Source: CATOSP01 sp965197545 (GTDB lineage: Bacteria; Chloroflexota; Dehalococcoidia; Lucifugimonadales; UBA3495). Taken from it: a stretch of 64,000 nt of DNA. Location: positions 1 through 64,000 of the forward strand of contig CBDANJ010000008.1 of NCBI GenBank assembly GCA_965197545.1, read 5' to 3'. Within the stretch, counting starts at the first letter, position 1, and every line of letters begins with the position of its first letter. The notes under the pieces are model-generated. The model searched no databases and was not told the origin of the DNA. It saw nothing but the letters and a program-made list of their open reading frames with translations. Made by a program: the position numbers and the translations under genes. Below are positions 1 through 7,674 of the stretch, in pieces.

Positions 1-162
1 GTACAGGTCGGCCGTGAAGGCCTCAAACTCTCGCACCGGCTGCTCCGCCCGGTCGGCGGGAACCGCCACGAAATGGCTGGTGGCCCCCACGTCGATGCCC
101 GCCGCGTTCAGGTTCAGCTGGGACAGTCCCGCCGGTTCTGCGCCGCTCTCGCCTCTGCTCAT
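1..162 (-). CDS. IS110-family transposase, N-terminal part (runs off the window)
   Basis: The first 54 codons of a leftward gene are in the window, beginning with an ATG at 162. The translation contains AAGIDVGATSHFVAVP followed by VREFEAFTADLY, the start of the RuvC-like DEDD catalytic domain of IS110 transposases; the Asp of GIDVG is the first catalytic residue of the family. The rest of the gene lies to the left of the window, so completeness cannot be judged. Members of this family cut and join DNA with the help of an element-encoded bridge RNA; in the IS110 subgroup that RNA is encoded just upstream of the transposase, which here would be to the right of 162. Confidence 0.85.
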   Translation of the reverse strand, partial: MSRGESGAEPAGLSQLNLNAAGIDVGATSHFVAVPADRAEQPVREFEAFTADLY

Positions 163-380
163 CACCGCCTCCAGGATTGCCGTGTAGGCGCATCGCCGGA
201 GGGAGTCGCGGACTGTAGACAATCTCCCCAACGGGATCGCCCCGGCCGAGGCGTCGCCAATGATGCAGCCGCAGGGCTCCCGGACCATGCTATCGAACGG
301 GCAATACGCACCAGTGTCCATCCGGCCTTAATCCGGACGATAGGCCTTACCATGGAGTATACATTCTTGGGCGGACTTAC
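163..380 (-). ncRNA. Possible bridge-RNA region of the IS110 element
   Basis: This is non-coding sequence directly upstream of the IS110 transposase start, bounded on the right by a direct repeat that begins at 381. Its length, about 220 bp, fits the left-end segment that encodes the bridge RNA in IS110-type elements. I did not fold it and did not find the element boundary, so this call rests on position and family knowledge only. Confidence 0.25.
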
Positions 381-492
381 CAGTTAGTCGCCTCTGCACG
401 GCCCGGACACGGGCATAACTCTGCTATCGACTAACTCTCGCGGCGCACCCACGCCAGTTAGTCGCCTCTGCACGGCCCGGTCACGGGCATAA
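381..492. repeat. 38-bp direct repeat pair with internal inverted repeat
   Basis: Two copies of a 38-bp sequence starting cagttagtcgcctctgcacg lie at 381-418 and 455-492 and differ at one base. Between them GTTAGTCG (384-391) is mirrored by CGACTAAC (427-434). The copies sit between the IS110 upstream region and an IS1380 remnant, so they may belong to an element end or to a recombination site. No function can be assigned from sequence alone. Confidence 0.7.
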
Positions 493-520
493 CGGGCCGG
501 ATACGGGCATAAATCTGCTA

Positions 521-971
521 CGGGTTGGCCAAGGAGGGCGCTCGCCACCACAGCCTGCCCCGTACTTGATACGGGGGCTATACCGGCCAGCGGGGCTATC
601 ACCCGCTGGTGGTCGTGGCCGCCGGCACCGGCGACGTGCTGATGGCCCGGCGGCGCGAGGGCCGGGCCAACACCGCCCGGGGCGCCGCCCACTTCCTGCG
701 GGAGACCGTGGGACGGGTGCGCCATGCTGGGGCCAAGGGGCAACTCACGGTGCGGGCCGGCAGCGGCTTCTACACTCATAGCGTGGTCCGTCTGCCGCAA
801 GATGGACGTGCGTTTCTCCATCACCATCCGCCAGCACAAAAGCCTGCGCAATCGCATCGAGGTCATACCCGAGGAGGACTGGACGCCCATCCCTTACTGG
901 ATGGACGGCGCCGATGTGGCGGAGACGACCTACACCCCCTTCCGGACTGAGCCCGGCGCCGCACCGGTGCG
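521..971 (+). pseudogene. IS1380-family transposase, internal fragment
   Basis: One frame reads GLAKEGARHHSLPRT, a TGA stop, then YTGQRGYHPLVVV and ANTARGAAHFLRETVGRV, the central part of an IS1380-type DDE transposase. A second, longer copy of the same gene lies on the minus strand at 44960-46275. Both ends are missing here: the fragment begins inside the gene and stops at about 971, where sequence of a leucine-rich-repeat gene starts. The frame also shifts near 790. The stop codon comes from a 24-bp palindromic insert that is present at the same position in both copies. Confidence 0.8.
551..577. repeat. Palindromic insert, AGCCTGCCC family, GTACTTGATAC loop
   Basis: CAGCCTGCCCCGTACTTGAT followed by ACGGGG forms a hairpin with arms CCCCGTA/TACGGGG. 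Removing 24 bp restores the transposase reading HH-GYTGQ, so it is an in-frame insertion that brings a TGA stop. The same insert sits at the same codon in the IS1380 copy at 45755-45783. Confidence 0.75.
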
Positions 972-1217
972 TTGGATCTCCTGGGTTTGTCGTTGAGCGG
1001 GGAGATACCGCCGGAACTGGGCAGCCTCACCAACCTGGAGAAGCTGTCCCTGGGAAGTAATAAGTTGAGGGGAGAGATACCGCCGGAGCTGGGCAGCCTC
1101 ACCATGTTGAAGTATCTGACCCTCGACGGCCACGAGTTCAGCGGGTGTGTACCAAGCACTTTGCAAGATCAGTTGGATATGAACGTTTCCAGATTGGGAA
1201 GCCGGCCCTTCTGCTGA
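972..1217 (+). pseudogene. Leucine-rich-repeat protein, C-terminal fragment
   Basis: About three plant-type LRR units are visible, with SGEIPPELGSLTNLEKL and RGEIPPELGSLTMLKYL in series, and the tail ends CVPSTLQDQLDM...RPFC. Such tails occur in large surface LRR proteins of some Chloroflexota. The start is not natural: the IS1380 fragment ends exactly where the LRR frame begins, so the N-terminal part was lost at this junction. The remaining 81 codons end in a TGA. Function of the parent protein, probably extracellular binding, cannot be shown here. Confidence 0.7.
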
Positions 1218-1296
1218 GGCCCATGTTCCTCAGCCAGCAACAAGGACAACAGAGCGCTCATTCTTCCCCGGGCGGTCTGCCCTAACTTAAGTAACA

Positions 1297-1599
1297 CACG
1301 TCCTCAGCCTCACGTACACCGCCAACGACATGGTCCCTTTCGCTCAGGACATGGGCTACCAAGGCCCGCCCTTCATCTGGGGTGAAGAGGAGCGACGCCA
1401 CCTGCGGGCCCGGCTCGACGCCCTCTACTTCCAACTATACGACCTATCCCGAGAGGACGCGGAATACATCCTGAGCACCTTCCCCATAGTCCGGCGGGAA
1501 GACGAAGCCCAGTTCGGCCAATACCGCACCGGCGACCTGATCCTGGCCTGCATGAATGCCCTCGCCTCAAGAGATGCGGAGAGTGTCATCGACCTTTAG
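1297..1599 (+). pseudogene. DNA methyltransferase / type IIG-like enzyme, C-terminal tail
   Basis: The frame upstream of the ATG at 1330 already reads LSLTYTANDMVPFAQDMGY, and continues PPFIWGEEERRHLRARLDA and YILSTFPIVRREDEAQFG. This is the typical tail of large N6-adenine DNA methyltransferases of restriction systems, whose last residues contact the target-recognition part. No catalytic motifs are present. It is a remnant, probably left after a deletion at about 1297. A separate gene of the same broad class begins at 63031. Confidence 0.65.
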
Positions 1600-1882
1600 C
1601 CCAGACCCCCGCGGTTTATAAAGGACTCTGATGCTGGGGGTAAACTGGGGCACCATCAAGCGGACCACCGGCTGGGGGTGCAGCCGGTACGGCGCCGACC
1701 GTCCTGCCGGTACACGGCACCAGGGGAAGCCGACAGGACAAACTGCCCGGGCCAGAAGACATCCCGGGCCCGCCCGCCGGTCACGAATGCTAGAATGGGC
1801 CGCAGGCGCCGTGAACTCCCGAAACAGGGGAGAGCACCCAGGAACCGGTCCAAGGCGGGATGACATCCAGAAGAGGAACGAC

Positions 1883-2140
1883 ATGACAACAGGCACAGAG
1901 CTGCTCAGCCGGATCACGGTGCGCCCCGACGTGTTCGGCGGGAAACCCATCATCCGGGACATGCGGATTGCCGTGGAACACGTTCTCGGAATGCTCGCCG
2001 CGGGAGACTCAACGGAAACGATCCTGTCGGAGTACGACTTCCTAGAAGAGGAGGACATCCGGGCCTGCCTGCTGTTCGCCCACCGCTCCCTGGCGGGAGA
2101 ACAGGTCTATGACCGCACCCCAATCCGACAGGCCGAATGA
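1883..2140 (+). CDS. DUF433-family antitoxin
   Basis: An 85-residue protein whose first half, RITVRPDVFGGKPIIRDMRI, is the signature of DUF433 and is followed by a small helical segment (VLGMLAAGDSTETILSEY). DUF433 proteins are antitoxins of PIN-like DUF5615 toxins and probably bind DNA. The ATG at 1883 is preferred over an upstream in-frame start at 1631 because it is preceded by AGAGGAACG and gives the usual family length. The stop overlaps the start of the toxin gene (ATGA at 2137), which shows translational coupling. Confidence 0.85.
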   Translation: MTTGTELLSRITVRPDVFGGKPIIRDMRIAVEHVLGMLAAGDSTETILSEYDFLEEEDIRACLLFAHRSLAGEQVYDRTPIRQAE

Positions 2141-2496
2141 GATTTCTCATCGACGTCTGCGCATCGTCCCACCGGATGCGCAACGCCCTGATCGACCAGG
2201 GACATGATGTGGTCTCAGCCCTGGAGATAGACCCGAGAGCCACCGACGAAACGCTGCTCGCCACCGCGCTGGAGGAGCAGAGAACGATCATCACCGAGGA
2301 CAAGGACTTCGGAGAACTGGTCTTCGTACGCAGACTCGACCATCCCTGCATCATCAGGTTCGTGGAGATGCCGGTGGAAGACAAGGTTGCTGCCATGGAA
2401 GACCTGATCGAGAACCACGGCAACTCAATGGGGATGGGAGCACTCATAGTGGTGACCAGAAGCAGGGTCCGAATCCGTCACCCTGAACAGGATTGA
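2137..2496 (+). CDS. DUF5615 PIN-like toxin
   Basis: A 119-residue protein beginning MRFLIDVCASSHRMRNAL, with the acidic residue at position 6 typical of the PIN-like fold, and TIITEDKDFGELVF near residues 70-84, the second acidic patch of DUF5615. These proteins are presumed Mg-dependent ribonucleases acting as toxins with DUF433 partners. The gene overlaps its antitoxin by four bases. It is slightly longer than usual, with a basic tail RSRVRIRHPEQD. Confidence 0.85.
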   Translation: MRFLIDVCASSHRMRNALIDQGHDVVSALEIDPRATDETLLATALEEQRTIITEDKDFGELVFVRRLDHPCIIRFVEMPVEDKVAAMEDLIENHGNSMGMGALIVVTRSRVRIRHPEQD

Positions 2497-2551
2497 CCCA
2501 GACAACCCGGACCTCAGTGATACGACTCGTCCCCGTTGGCTCACTAATTTC

Positions 2552-2706
2552 CTAAACCAAAGCCAAGGTGAAATGCGCAGGGCAATTTTGATGGGGAATT
2601 GGGTTAGCCCGTTTTGGAGTCAGGGAGGGGCTGGCGATGGGTGTGAGGGAGATAGACCGGTTTCTCGAACAATGGCAGATGGATGCCAGGGACTTGCACC
2701 GGCCGT
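2552..2706 (+). mobile_element. IS630-type element A, left-end fragment
   Basis: The sequence starts with the terminal repeat CTAAACCAAAGCCAAGGTG and includes the transposase start at 2638 (MGVREIDRFLEQWQMDARDL). It matches the left end of the longer element at 48520-49668. After about 23 codons the match stops and an unrelated IS21 remnant begins. It is a non-functional stub. Confidence 0.8.
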
Positions 2707-2736
2707 TCCAAATGCACCACTCGTTTTCCGTGGCCA

Positions 2737-2945
2737 TCTACGCGATCCCCGGGTCAATGGCCGGTGTGGTGGTTGTGTGCGCCGACCCATCACGGGCAAT
2801 GCCCTCCCTTTGGGCCGCGGCCACGTACTTGCGCACCGTATCCCGGGAAAGGCCGGTGCCCACCGCGATCTGCCGTTGGCTGTTCCCCGCCTGCCAACGG
2901 CGGAAGTGCGGCAATGGTCGCCGCCCCGGCTCCCAGAGTGGACTG
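2737..2945 (-). pseudogene. IS21-family IstA, helix-turn-helix fragment
   Basis: The minus strand reads HFRRWQAGNSQRQIAVGTG followed by LSRDTVRKYVAAAQREGIAR, the N-terminal helix-turn-helix of IS21 IstA transposases. The frame ends at a TAG at 2737. The DDE domain and istB are absent, so this is a remnant next to the IS630 stub. Confidence 0.75.
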
Positions 2946-3124
2946 ATGACCCTGAAAATCTGGCAGGAAGTTCTTGAAAATCTCCTGGTTTACTGGCCTA
3001 TAGTCCCTGAAAAACGACATGCAATCCAGATACAGTGCTACCCACCTCCTCACGCACTATCTCCCCCCATATTAACCAAAATCCGCATTCAAGTAGCAAC
3101 GTCACATCCGACTAGTCAAGCTAT

Positions 3125-3151
3125 ATTAACCGGGTATACACCGGGTTATTA
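3125..3151. promoter_or_regulatory. Operator-like site A upstream of the triple-RHH gene
   Basis: ATTAACCGGGTAT is followed by CCGGGTTATTA, giving two half-sites of the motif ATTRACC/GGTYAAT in opposite orientation. It lies 25 bp upstream of the ATG at 3176, in the likely promoter. Three more sites of the same motif lie at 3833, 3909 and 3974. The RHH-like protein encoded between them is the obvious candidate to bind. Confidence 0.55.
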
Positions 3152-3175
3152 GGGGAACAGAGAGGAGCAGAGAAC

Positions 3176-3817
3176 ATGGTGGCCGACGGATCAGATCAGG
3201 GCCAAGAGCTTCTAACCAAGGAGACCCTTGAGGAAGCAAAGACATTAACCAACGTGGAAGCTGCCGCCTCAGAGATTTTAACCCAAGAACCGCGGATTGA
3301 CGGTCACGCGCCCAAGAAGGTCCACACCCGCAACCGCAAGGCCCGGGCCTTCACCATGTCCGATGAGGTCCACGCGCTCCTCGGAGCGCTCGCTGACCGA
3401 AACGGCGTCACCATGAGCGCCTACATCGAGACCCTCATCCTGACCGCCGATGATTTCTCCATCGACTCACAGGTCCAGGACCTCCTCGGCGTAATGGCCA
3501 ACAAGGCCGGCAAGACCCGGGGACAGCTCCTGGAAATGCTCGTGCGCCAGGCCGAAACAGTCCTGTCATGGGATCCTCAGATCAACGGCCGCATCGGCGC
3601 TCTGGCCGCAAGAAACAGCATGACCCGGTCGGCTTTCCTGGAGGTACTGGTCCTGAAGGCCGAGGGAGTCCTTACCTGGGAGCCGCCCCAGTTGAAGCCT
3701 AAGCCGTGGTGGCAATTCTGGCGACAACCGCAGTGGGAGGAACCTTCCTCGCCTGTCTTAGGGCACATCGTGGAGGCCGGCTCCGCACCAAAACTGGGTA
3801 GCGCCAAATCCGGCTGA
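3176..3817 (+). CDS. Protein with three tandem ribbon-helix-helix-like repeats
   Basis: 213 residues. After a polar N-terminus (1-55) come three similar units of about 36-40 residues: FTMSDEVHALLGALADRNGV (about 59-78), SQVQDLLGVMANKAGKTRG, and PQINGRIGALAARNSMTRSA, each ending in a helix L-E-x-L-(V/I). The first unit is a good RHH_1 match; RHH proteins bind DNA as dimers through a beta strand. Three units in one chain are unusual. The tail is rich in Trp and Pro (KPWWQFWRQPQW). GAGGAG precedes the ATG. Palindromic sites lie upstream and downstream. It may be a repressor or a centromere-binding partition protein; neither is proven. Confidence 0.65.
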   Translation: MVADGSDQGQELLTKETLEEAKTLTNVEAAASEILTQEPRIDGHAPKKVHTRNRKARAFTMSDEVHALLGALADRNGVTMSAYIETLILTADDFSIDSQVQDLLGVMANKAGKTRGQLLEMLVRQAETVLSWDPQINGRIGALAARNSMTRSAFLEVLVLKAEGVLTWEPPQLKPKPWWQFWRQPQWEEPSSPVLGHIVEAGSAPKLGSAKSG

Positions 3818-3832
3818 CCCTGTCGCCCAGAT

Positions 3833-3847
3833 ATTAACCTGGTCAAT
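3833..3847. promoter_or_regulatory. Operator-like palindrome B
   Basis: ATTAACCTGGTCAAT is a near-perfect dyad of the form ATTRACC-N-GGTYAAT. It lies 16 bp after the stop of the triple-RHH gene, in the gap between two convergent genes, so it is not a normal promoter position. Confidence 0.6.
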
Positions 3848-3908
3848 ATTCTCCTGACAACAAGTGTTACGAGGCGTCAGGCCGCACGGCCCATCATATA
3901 ATCCCGGT

Positions 3909-3923
3909 ATTGACCGGGTTAAT
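3909..3923. promoter_or_regulatory. Operator-like palindrome C
   Basis: ATTGACCGGGTTAAT is the second dyad in the convergent intergenic region, 62 bp beyond site B, with the same ATTRACC-N-GGTYAAT pattern. Confidence 0.6.
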
Positions 3924-3973
3924 GTGGAGTCCTTCCTTCGACAATGGTCATCTTTCAAGGTTCTTTGAAGCGT

Positions 3974-3988
3974 ATTAACCAGGTGCAT
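3974..3988. promoter_or_regulatory. Operator-like half-site D
   Basis: ATTAACCAGGTGCAT keeps the left half of the motif and part of the right half. It overlaps the stop codon of the truncated resolvase gene, 51 bp beyond site C. Confidence 0.45.
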
Positions 3989-4466
3989 GCATGGAAATAT
4001 CAAGAGGTGGCGGCGGAGGTGGTCGGGACGACCCGGGGCGGATGACGCCCGCCCAGCGGCATGACGAGAATCCTGAGAGGCATGCTGGACGGAGCCAGGG
4101 GCGGAATGAACGCCGGGAGAACTTCGCCGCGGTGCTGCCGTCGATGTTCTCCCGGAGGGCGACGATGCCGATGTCACGCGCGGTCAGCTCCGCATGGATC
4201 CGGACCCCTTCCTCAAAGTTGCGGCTGAACCGGTCCAGGAACGCGACGACGACGATGGTGTCGCCGGGTTGGACATGGCCCATCAGGTCCCGCCAGCCCG
4301 GGCGATTCATGGTGCGGCCGCTGGCCACGTCGGTGAAAATCAGGTCCTCGCGTATGCCGTGGTGGGCCAGCAGGCGCAGCTGCGTGTCCAGGTTCTTGGC
4401 ATCGTCGTCGGACTTGCTAACCCGGACGTAGCCGTAGGTAACTGGGAGCATGTTCGTGGGGTTCAT
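3975..4466 (-). pseudogene. Serine recombinase (resolvase family), C-terminally truncated
   Basis: The N-terminal catalytic domain is intact: YGYVRVSKSDDDAKNLDTQ with the nucleophile Ser of the YxRVS motif, then FTDVASGRTMNRPGWRDLM and VAFLDRFSRNFEEGV. Sequence similarity to resolvases ends after ALRENIDGSTAAKF (about residue 114). The rest is low-complexity read-through (a run of Pro), so the long E-helix and the helix-turn-helix DNA-binding domain are missing. The gene is convergent with the triple-RHH gene. A set of GTTCAACAA-like repeats upstream may be its old resolution site. Confidence 0.75.
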
Positions 4467-4498
4467 CCGGACGGGGTATACCGGCCGTCCTCTCGGTG

Positions 4499-4640
4499 AT
4501 GGTGTTCACCAAAGCCCGTTTGTTGAACACCTCCGCAGGAGTTCCCTCCCCACGCTCGCCGGGGTGTCAACAACCCCGTTCAACAATAGAGGATGTTCAA
4601 CAACTGCCTCAAGCCTTTGGTGAACGGCCGTTGAGACGCC
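4499..4640. repeat. Resolution-site-like cluster of GTTCAAC repeats
   Basis: GGTGTTCACCAAA (4499-4511) is mirrored by TTTGTTGAACACC about 10 bp on. It is followed by GTCAACAACCCCGTTCAACA, GTTCAACAACTGCC and TTTGGTGAACGGCCGTTGAG. This arrangement of inverted 9-13 bp sites just upstream of a resolvase gene resembles a res site with several binding subsites. Assignment is by position. Confidence 0.45.
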
Positions 4641-4832
4641 GAGGAGGAAAGCCTCAGCCCCTGCCTACAGCCGTCTTGTTTGGCGTCAACTATTCCTGCC
4701 GGTTGTCAATGCTCCTTCACCGATGCTGCCTCACCGATGCTTATCGGATGCCACGTAGATCTCAGCCAGTCTGCGGACAACCGGCGTGCTACGACTGTTC
4801 CAAGAGAACCGCGACCGCGCCGTCTGGAACTC

Positions 4833-5678
4833 TCAGTCTGCCGGGTTCATCGGTTCCCACCGGCCCGGCTCCTCGGTGAAGCCCGCCGCGTGAGGATGTC
4901 CCCCGCCGCCCAGCTTCAGGGCCACCTGCGATACGTCGAAGTCCCCGTCGGCCTGGCTCCGCAGGCTCCAGTGTCGCCGTCCGTCCCGGTCCCAGTAGGT
5001 GGCGGCGAACTCCGCCTCTGGGTGACGTTCCAGCAGCGCCTCGCAGGTCTCCGACCCCAGCAGGGACGTGTTCACCACGGGGACCCGGTATCCGGCCAGT
5101 TCCTGCTCCTGGGCCATGCCGGCCAGGTTCTCGACCTGTGTCCGGATGTACCGCAGAATTCCCGTGCCCTCCCGGGCCAGGGTCTCCACGTCCAGCCGGT
5201 CCCACACTCGGAACCTCTTCGGGTGGGAGTCCAGCGCGGCCGATACCTCCCGGGAGTCTGGCAGCTTCCAGCGCCACAGATCCCGGTCCTCGATGTACCG
5301 GGCCAGCAGCTCTCCCTCGTTCGTGCTGAACCCCGATCCCCAGTATTCCCACGCGATGGTCACGCCCGACCGTTCCAGGTCGAAGTGGCAGTCCGGCATC
5401 CGGCCCTCCAAGGCGTCCCTGGCCGTCTCGTGGTGGTCCAGCAGGATGACGCTCTCGTGCTGCCGGTGCAGCTCCAGCATCGTCTCCAGCGGGTAGGAGA
5501 AGTCCAGGATATAGATGCGGCTGCCCGGTTCCATCCGGGGAGGCTCGCCCCCGTAGGACTGGGGCAGGTACCGGACCCTCCGACCATCCCGGGCGTCGCC
5601 CAAGTGCTTGTGGGCAATCCAGGCGGCTCCGAAGCCGTCGTTGCAGCTGGCATGGTACAGGACGTAGATGTTCGACAT
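4833..5678 (-). CDS. DHH-family phosphoesterase
   Basis: 281 residues, intact. The N-terminus MSNIYVLYHASCNDGFGAAW carries the first metal-binding Asp of the DHH domain. ILDFSYPL and LLDHHETARDAL supply the further Asp residues and the DHH motif (about 78-84). Near the C-terminus GGGGHPHAAGF (about 256-266) is the substrate-binding motif of the DHHA1 domain. Proteins of this type are Mn-dependent phosphodiesterases such as nanoRNase/oligoribonuclease-like enzymes, acting in the cytosol; the exact substrate is not evident. The start ATG at 5678 gives a normal N-terminus. An element-A fragment begins about 50 bp upstream. Confidence 0.85.
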   Translation of the reverse strand: MSNIYVLYHASCNDGFGAAWIAHKHLGDARDGRRVRYLPQSYGGEPPRMEPGSRIYILDFSYPLETMLELHRQHESVILLDHHETARDALEGRMPDCHFDLERSGVTIAWEYWGSGFSTNEGELLARYIEDRDLWRWKLPDSREVSAALDSHPKRFRVWDRLDVETLAREGTGILRYIRTQVENLAGMAQEQELAGYRVPVVNTSLLGSETCEALLERHPEAEFAATYWDRDGRRHWSLRSQADGDFDVSQVALKLGGGGHPHAAGFTEEPGRWEPMNPAD

Positions 5679-5728
5679 TGTTTCGTCTCCATCAAGCGTT
5701 CAATCTCCATGTCCATCCGTCCGCTCTC

Positions 5729-5994
5729 CTAAACTAAAGGCAGGGTGAAATGCGCAGAAGCATGGGGTAAAGTTGTAGGGGAGTTGGGTTAGTCCGTCTT
5801 AGAGTGAAGGAGAGGGGTTGGTGATGGGAGTGAGGGAGATAGAGCGGTTTCTCGGACAATGGCAGATGGATGCCAAGGATTTGCGCCGGCGGATGATTCG
5901 GTCGCCGACGCCCCGGGAGCGGGACCCCCACATCATTGGCCGATGGGCCGCCTTGGGCGAGGGCGGGGCTGGGGCTGTAGGTACATTTCAATAA
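5729..5994 (+). mobile_element. IS630-type element A, left end with internal deletion
   Basis: Begins with the terminal repeat CTAAACTAAAGGCAGGGTG and encodes MGVREIERFLGQWQMDAKDL from 5824. Compared with the copy at 48520-49668, about 22 codons are missing between PTPRER and DPHIIGRW; GAGCG occurs at both edges of the lost piece in the longer copy, which suggests deletion between short repeats. The frame ends at a TAA at 5992 and the rest of the transposase is absent. Confidence 0.75.
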
Positions 5995-6020
5995 GCCGGT
6001 CAACCGAAGTCCCGATCCCC

Positions 6021-7076
6021 TCAACACACTTCGAGCAGTCTCCTGTAGACAGCCGGAAATTGCTTGAGATACATGTCATGGTGCAGATACGGGCCTACAT
6101 CTGGGACATCGACTGGCGTGCTACTGGCGGGGGGAGACGCCACCCTTTCTATATCGCAAATCAGACTGGTAAGCGTTTCAATGCGGGGATGCACCTTGAC
6201 TTCGATGCTCCTCACGGCCCGCTGAAAAGTTGCGTTCTTGCTGTCGAACTGCGCCTCTAATTTCTTTAGGTCGCGGTCCAACCGACGCTGTGTCCTGCGT
6301 TTCTCCGCGCTTGCACTTAGGTAATCCGGTATCAGGCCGACCAATTGGGACACTGAACCTATACCAAGCGCTATGAATACGAGGCCCAGCGGCAGCAGCG
6401 GCCAAAAGATGAACCCCGCAGAGACCAACCCTACCCCGGCGGTTGTCCGAAGCACTGAACTGGTGGCTGTCTGTCCCAGTTCTTGGGAAGCGAGGTTCTT
6501 GCCAGCCTCCAACTCATTTTTTGCAGCCTCTCCGACCCTGATCTGGATCTCCCGGACATCATTGAACTGCCGGACGAAGTCATTCTTCAGTGTTTGCCCC
6601 AAGCGGTCCAGGTCGAATCCTGTGGTCCTCCCTGCCCACACTTCCAGCTTAGGCCGGACGAAGATCCCGGATATGAGGTTTTCGATCACGTCATCGAGGT
6701 CAAATACCATGACATAATCTTCGGCGTCCGGGCCAGTGGGCAGCATGAATGCAGTTACCGGACACTCCGGGAATACGGTATCCAGGCCCTTACCGTAGAC
6801 CGCCTTTAACTGCTCTATAGTGCCGGAAGCGGCTGAGGTAGTCGCGTCCAACGTTTTCTCTGCTGCATCCTGGGCCTTCTCCCCAGCGGAGGCCGCGGCG
6901 TCGGTAACTTTGGAAGCCGCCGAGGCAGTCGCGTCCAAGGATTTCTCTGCTGCAACCTGGGCCCTTTCCCCGGCGGAGGCCGCAGCGTCCGCGGCTTTTC
7001 TGGAAACGTCTTGGGCTTTCTCTGCCGCCGAGTCGATGGTGTCCTTCAACTTGCTAATACGATTGAACCTCTGCAT
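6021..7076 (-). CDS. Membrane protein with LEA-like alanine-rich repeats
   Basis: 351 residues, not recognised as a named family. Residues 15-85 contain repeated units such as AASAGEKAQDAAEKTLDATT, an amphipathic Ala/Lys/Glu pattern like late-embryogenesis-abundant or apolipoprotein helices. Residues about 92-200 are a soluble region. Residues 212-250 form a hydrophobic hairpin of two membrane segments (GVGLVSAGFIFWPLLPLGLV). A basic coiled region KRRTQRRLDRDLKKLEAQ follows. A membrane-shaping or stress role is possible but speculative. The gene stands alone, between an element-A fragment and a PdhA remnant. Confidence 0.6.
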   Translation of the reverse strand: MQRFNRISKLKDTIDSAAEKAQDVSRKAADAAASAGERAQVAAEKSLDATASAASKVTDAAASAGEKAQDAAEKTLDATTSAASGTIEQLKAVYGKGLDTVFPECPVTAFMLPTGPDAEDYVMVFDLDDVIENLISGIFVRPKLEVWAGRTTGFDLDRLGQTLKNDFVRQFNDVREIQIRVGEAAKNELEAGKNLASQELGQTATSSVLRTTAGVGLVSAGFIFWPLLPLGLVFIALGIGSVSQLVGLIPDYLSASAEKRRTQRRLDRDLKKLEAQFDSKNATFQRAVRSIEVKVHPRIETLTSLICDIERVASPPASSTPVDVPDVGPYLHHDMYLKQFPAVYRRLLEVC

Positions 7077-7142
7077 CTGTTCTTAATGCCTCCTCGTAGA
7101 AATCTGACGCCGGATGTTCTCAAAAGGCCAAGCGTCACCCTC

Positions 7143-7275
7143 CTACTCCAGCGAAATAGGGTCAGCGAACATGTCCTCGAACAGGGCCTCCGGCTCCGGG
7201 TAGGGACTCTGCCGGGCGAACTCGGTGGCGTCGTCAATCTGCTGTTGGGTCTGAGAGACTATTTGCAAATTCCTG
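7143..7275 (-). pseudogene. Pyruvate dehydrogenase E1 alpha, C-terminal tail
   Basis: The minus strand reads QQQIDDATEFARQSPYPEPE followed by ALFEDMFADPISLE and a stop, which matches the last 40 residues of PdhA-type E1 alpha subunits. Nothing of the thiamine-diphosphate-binding part is present. The remnant ends at a hairpin at 7272, suggesting that an element removed the remainder. Confidence 0.6.
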
Positions 7276-7323
7276 TCTGGTAGTATGGGGAAGCATTCAA
7301 CCAACCCCATACACAAGACAGGA
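7272..7323. repeat. Imperfect hairpin, possible element end
   Basis: CCTGTCT and GTATGGGG are mirrored by CCCCATAC and AGACAGG across a 14-base loop. Directly to the right a short frame starting MVHIASIQTLLRR (7361) looks like a transposase start that stops after 19 codons. Together they suggest the left end of a lost insertion sequence. Confidence 0.4.
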
Positions 7324-7674
7324 GATTGCCATTGTTGCACAGAGAGGAGTGATGCACCATGGTTCACATCGCTTCCATCCAGACCCTGCTCAGGCGGTTA
7401 TTACTACAGCCGCACTAACACTGACTCGGTACTTTCGGTCTCAAATAAGCTTAGTATCATTGAGAGCAGAGACGTTGGCCAGCTAGACGTTACGATTTTC
7501 AACACTCCAAGCGACCATCTGCGGCTGTAGTACTAAGAGTGCCCTACGGGAAGTCCTTCACTACGGTGACATACTCTGCCAGCTTGCGTCCTAGTACTGG
7601 TTCATGAAGTGTTGATATAGTATGTGAGACTGAGTAGGCTTGGGTATGATCTTCCAAGGAGGCCGTACCCGGAT

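Noticed and set aside
4680..5732. 350-codon plus-strand frame
   Set aside because: Antisense to the DHH phosphoesterase gene.
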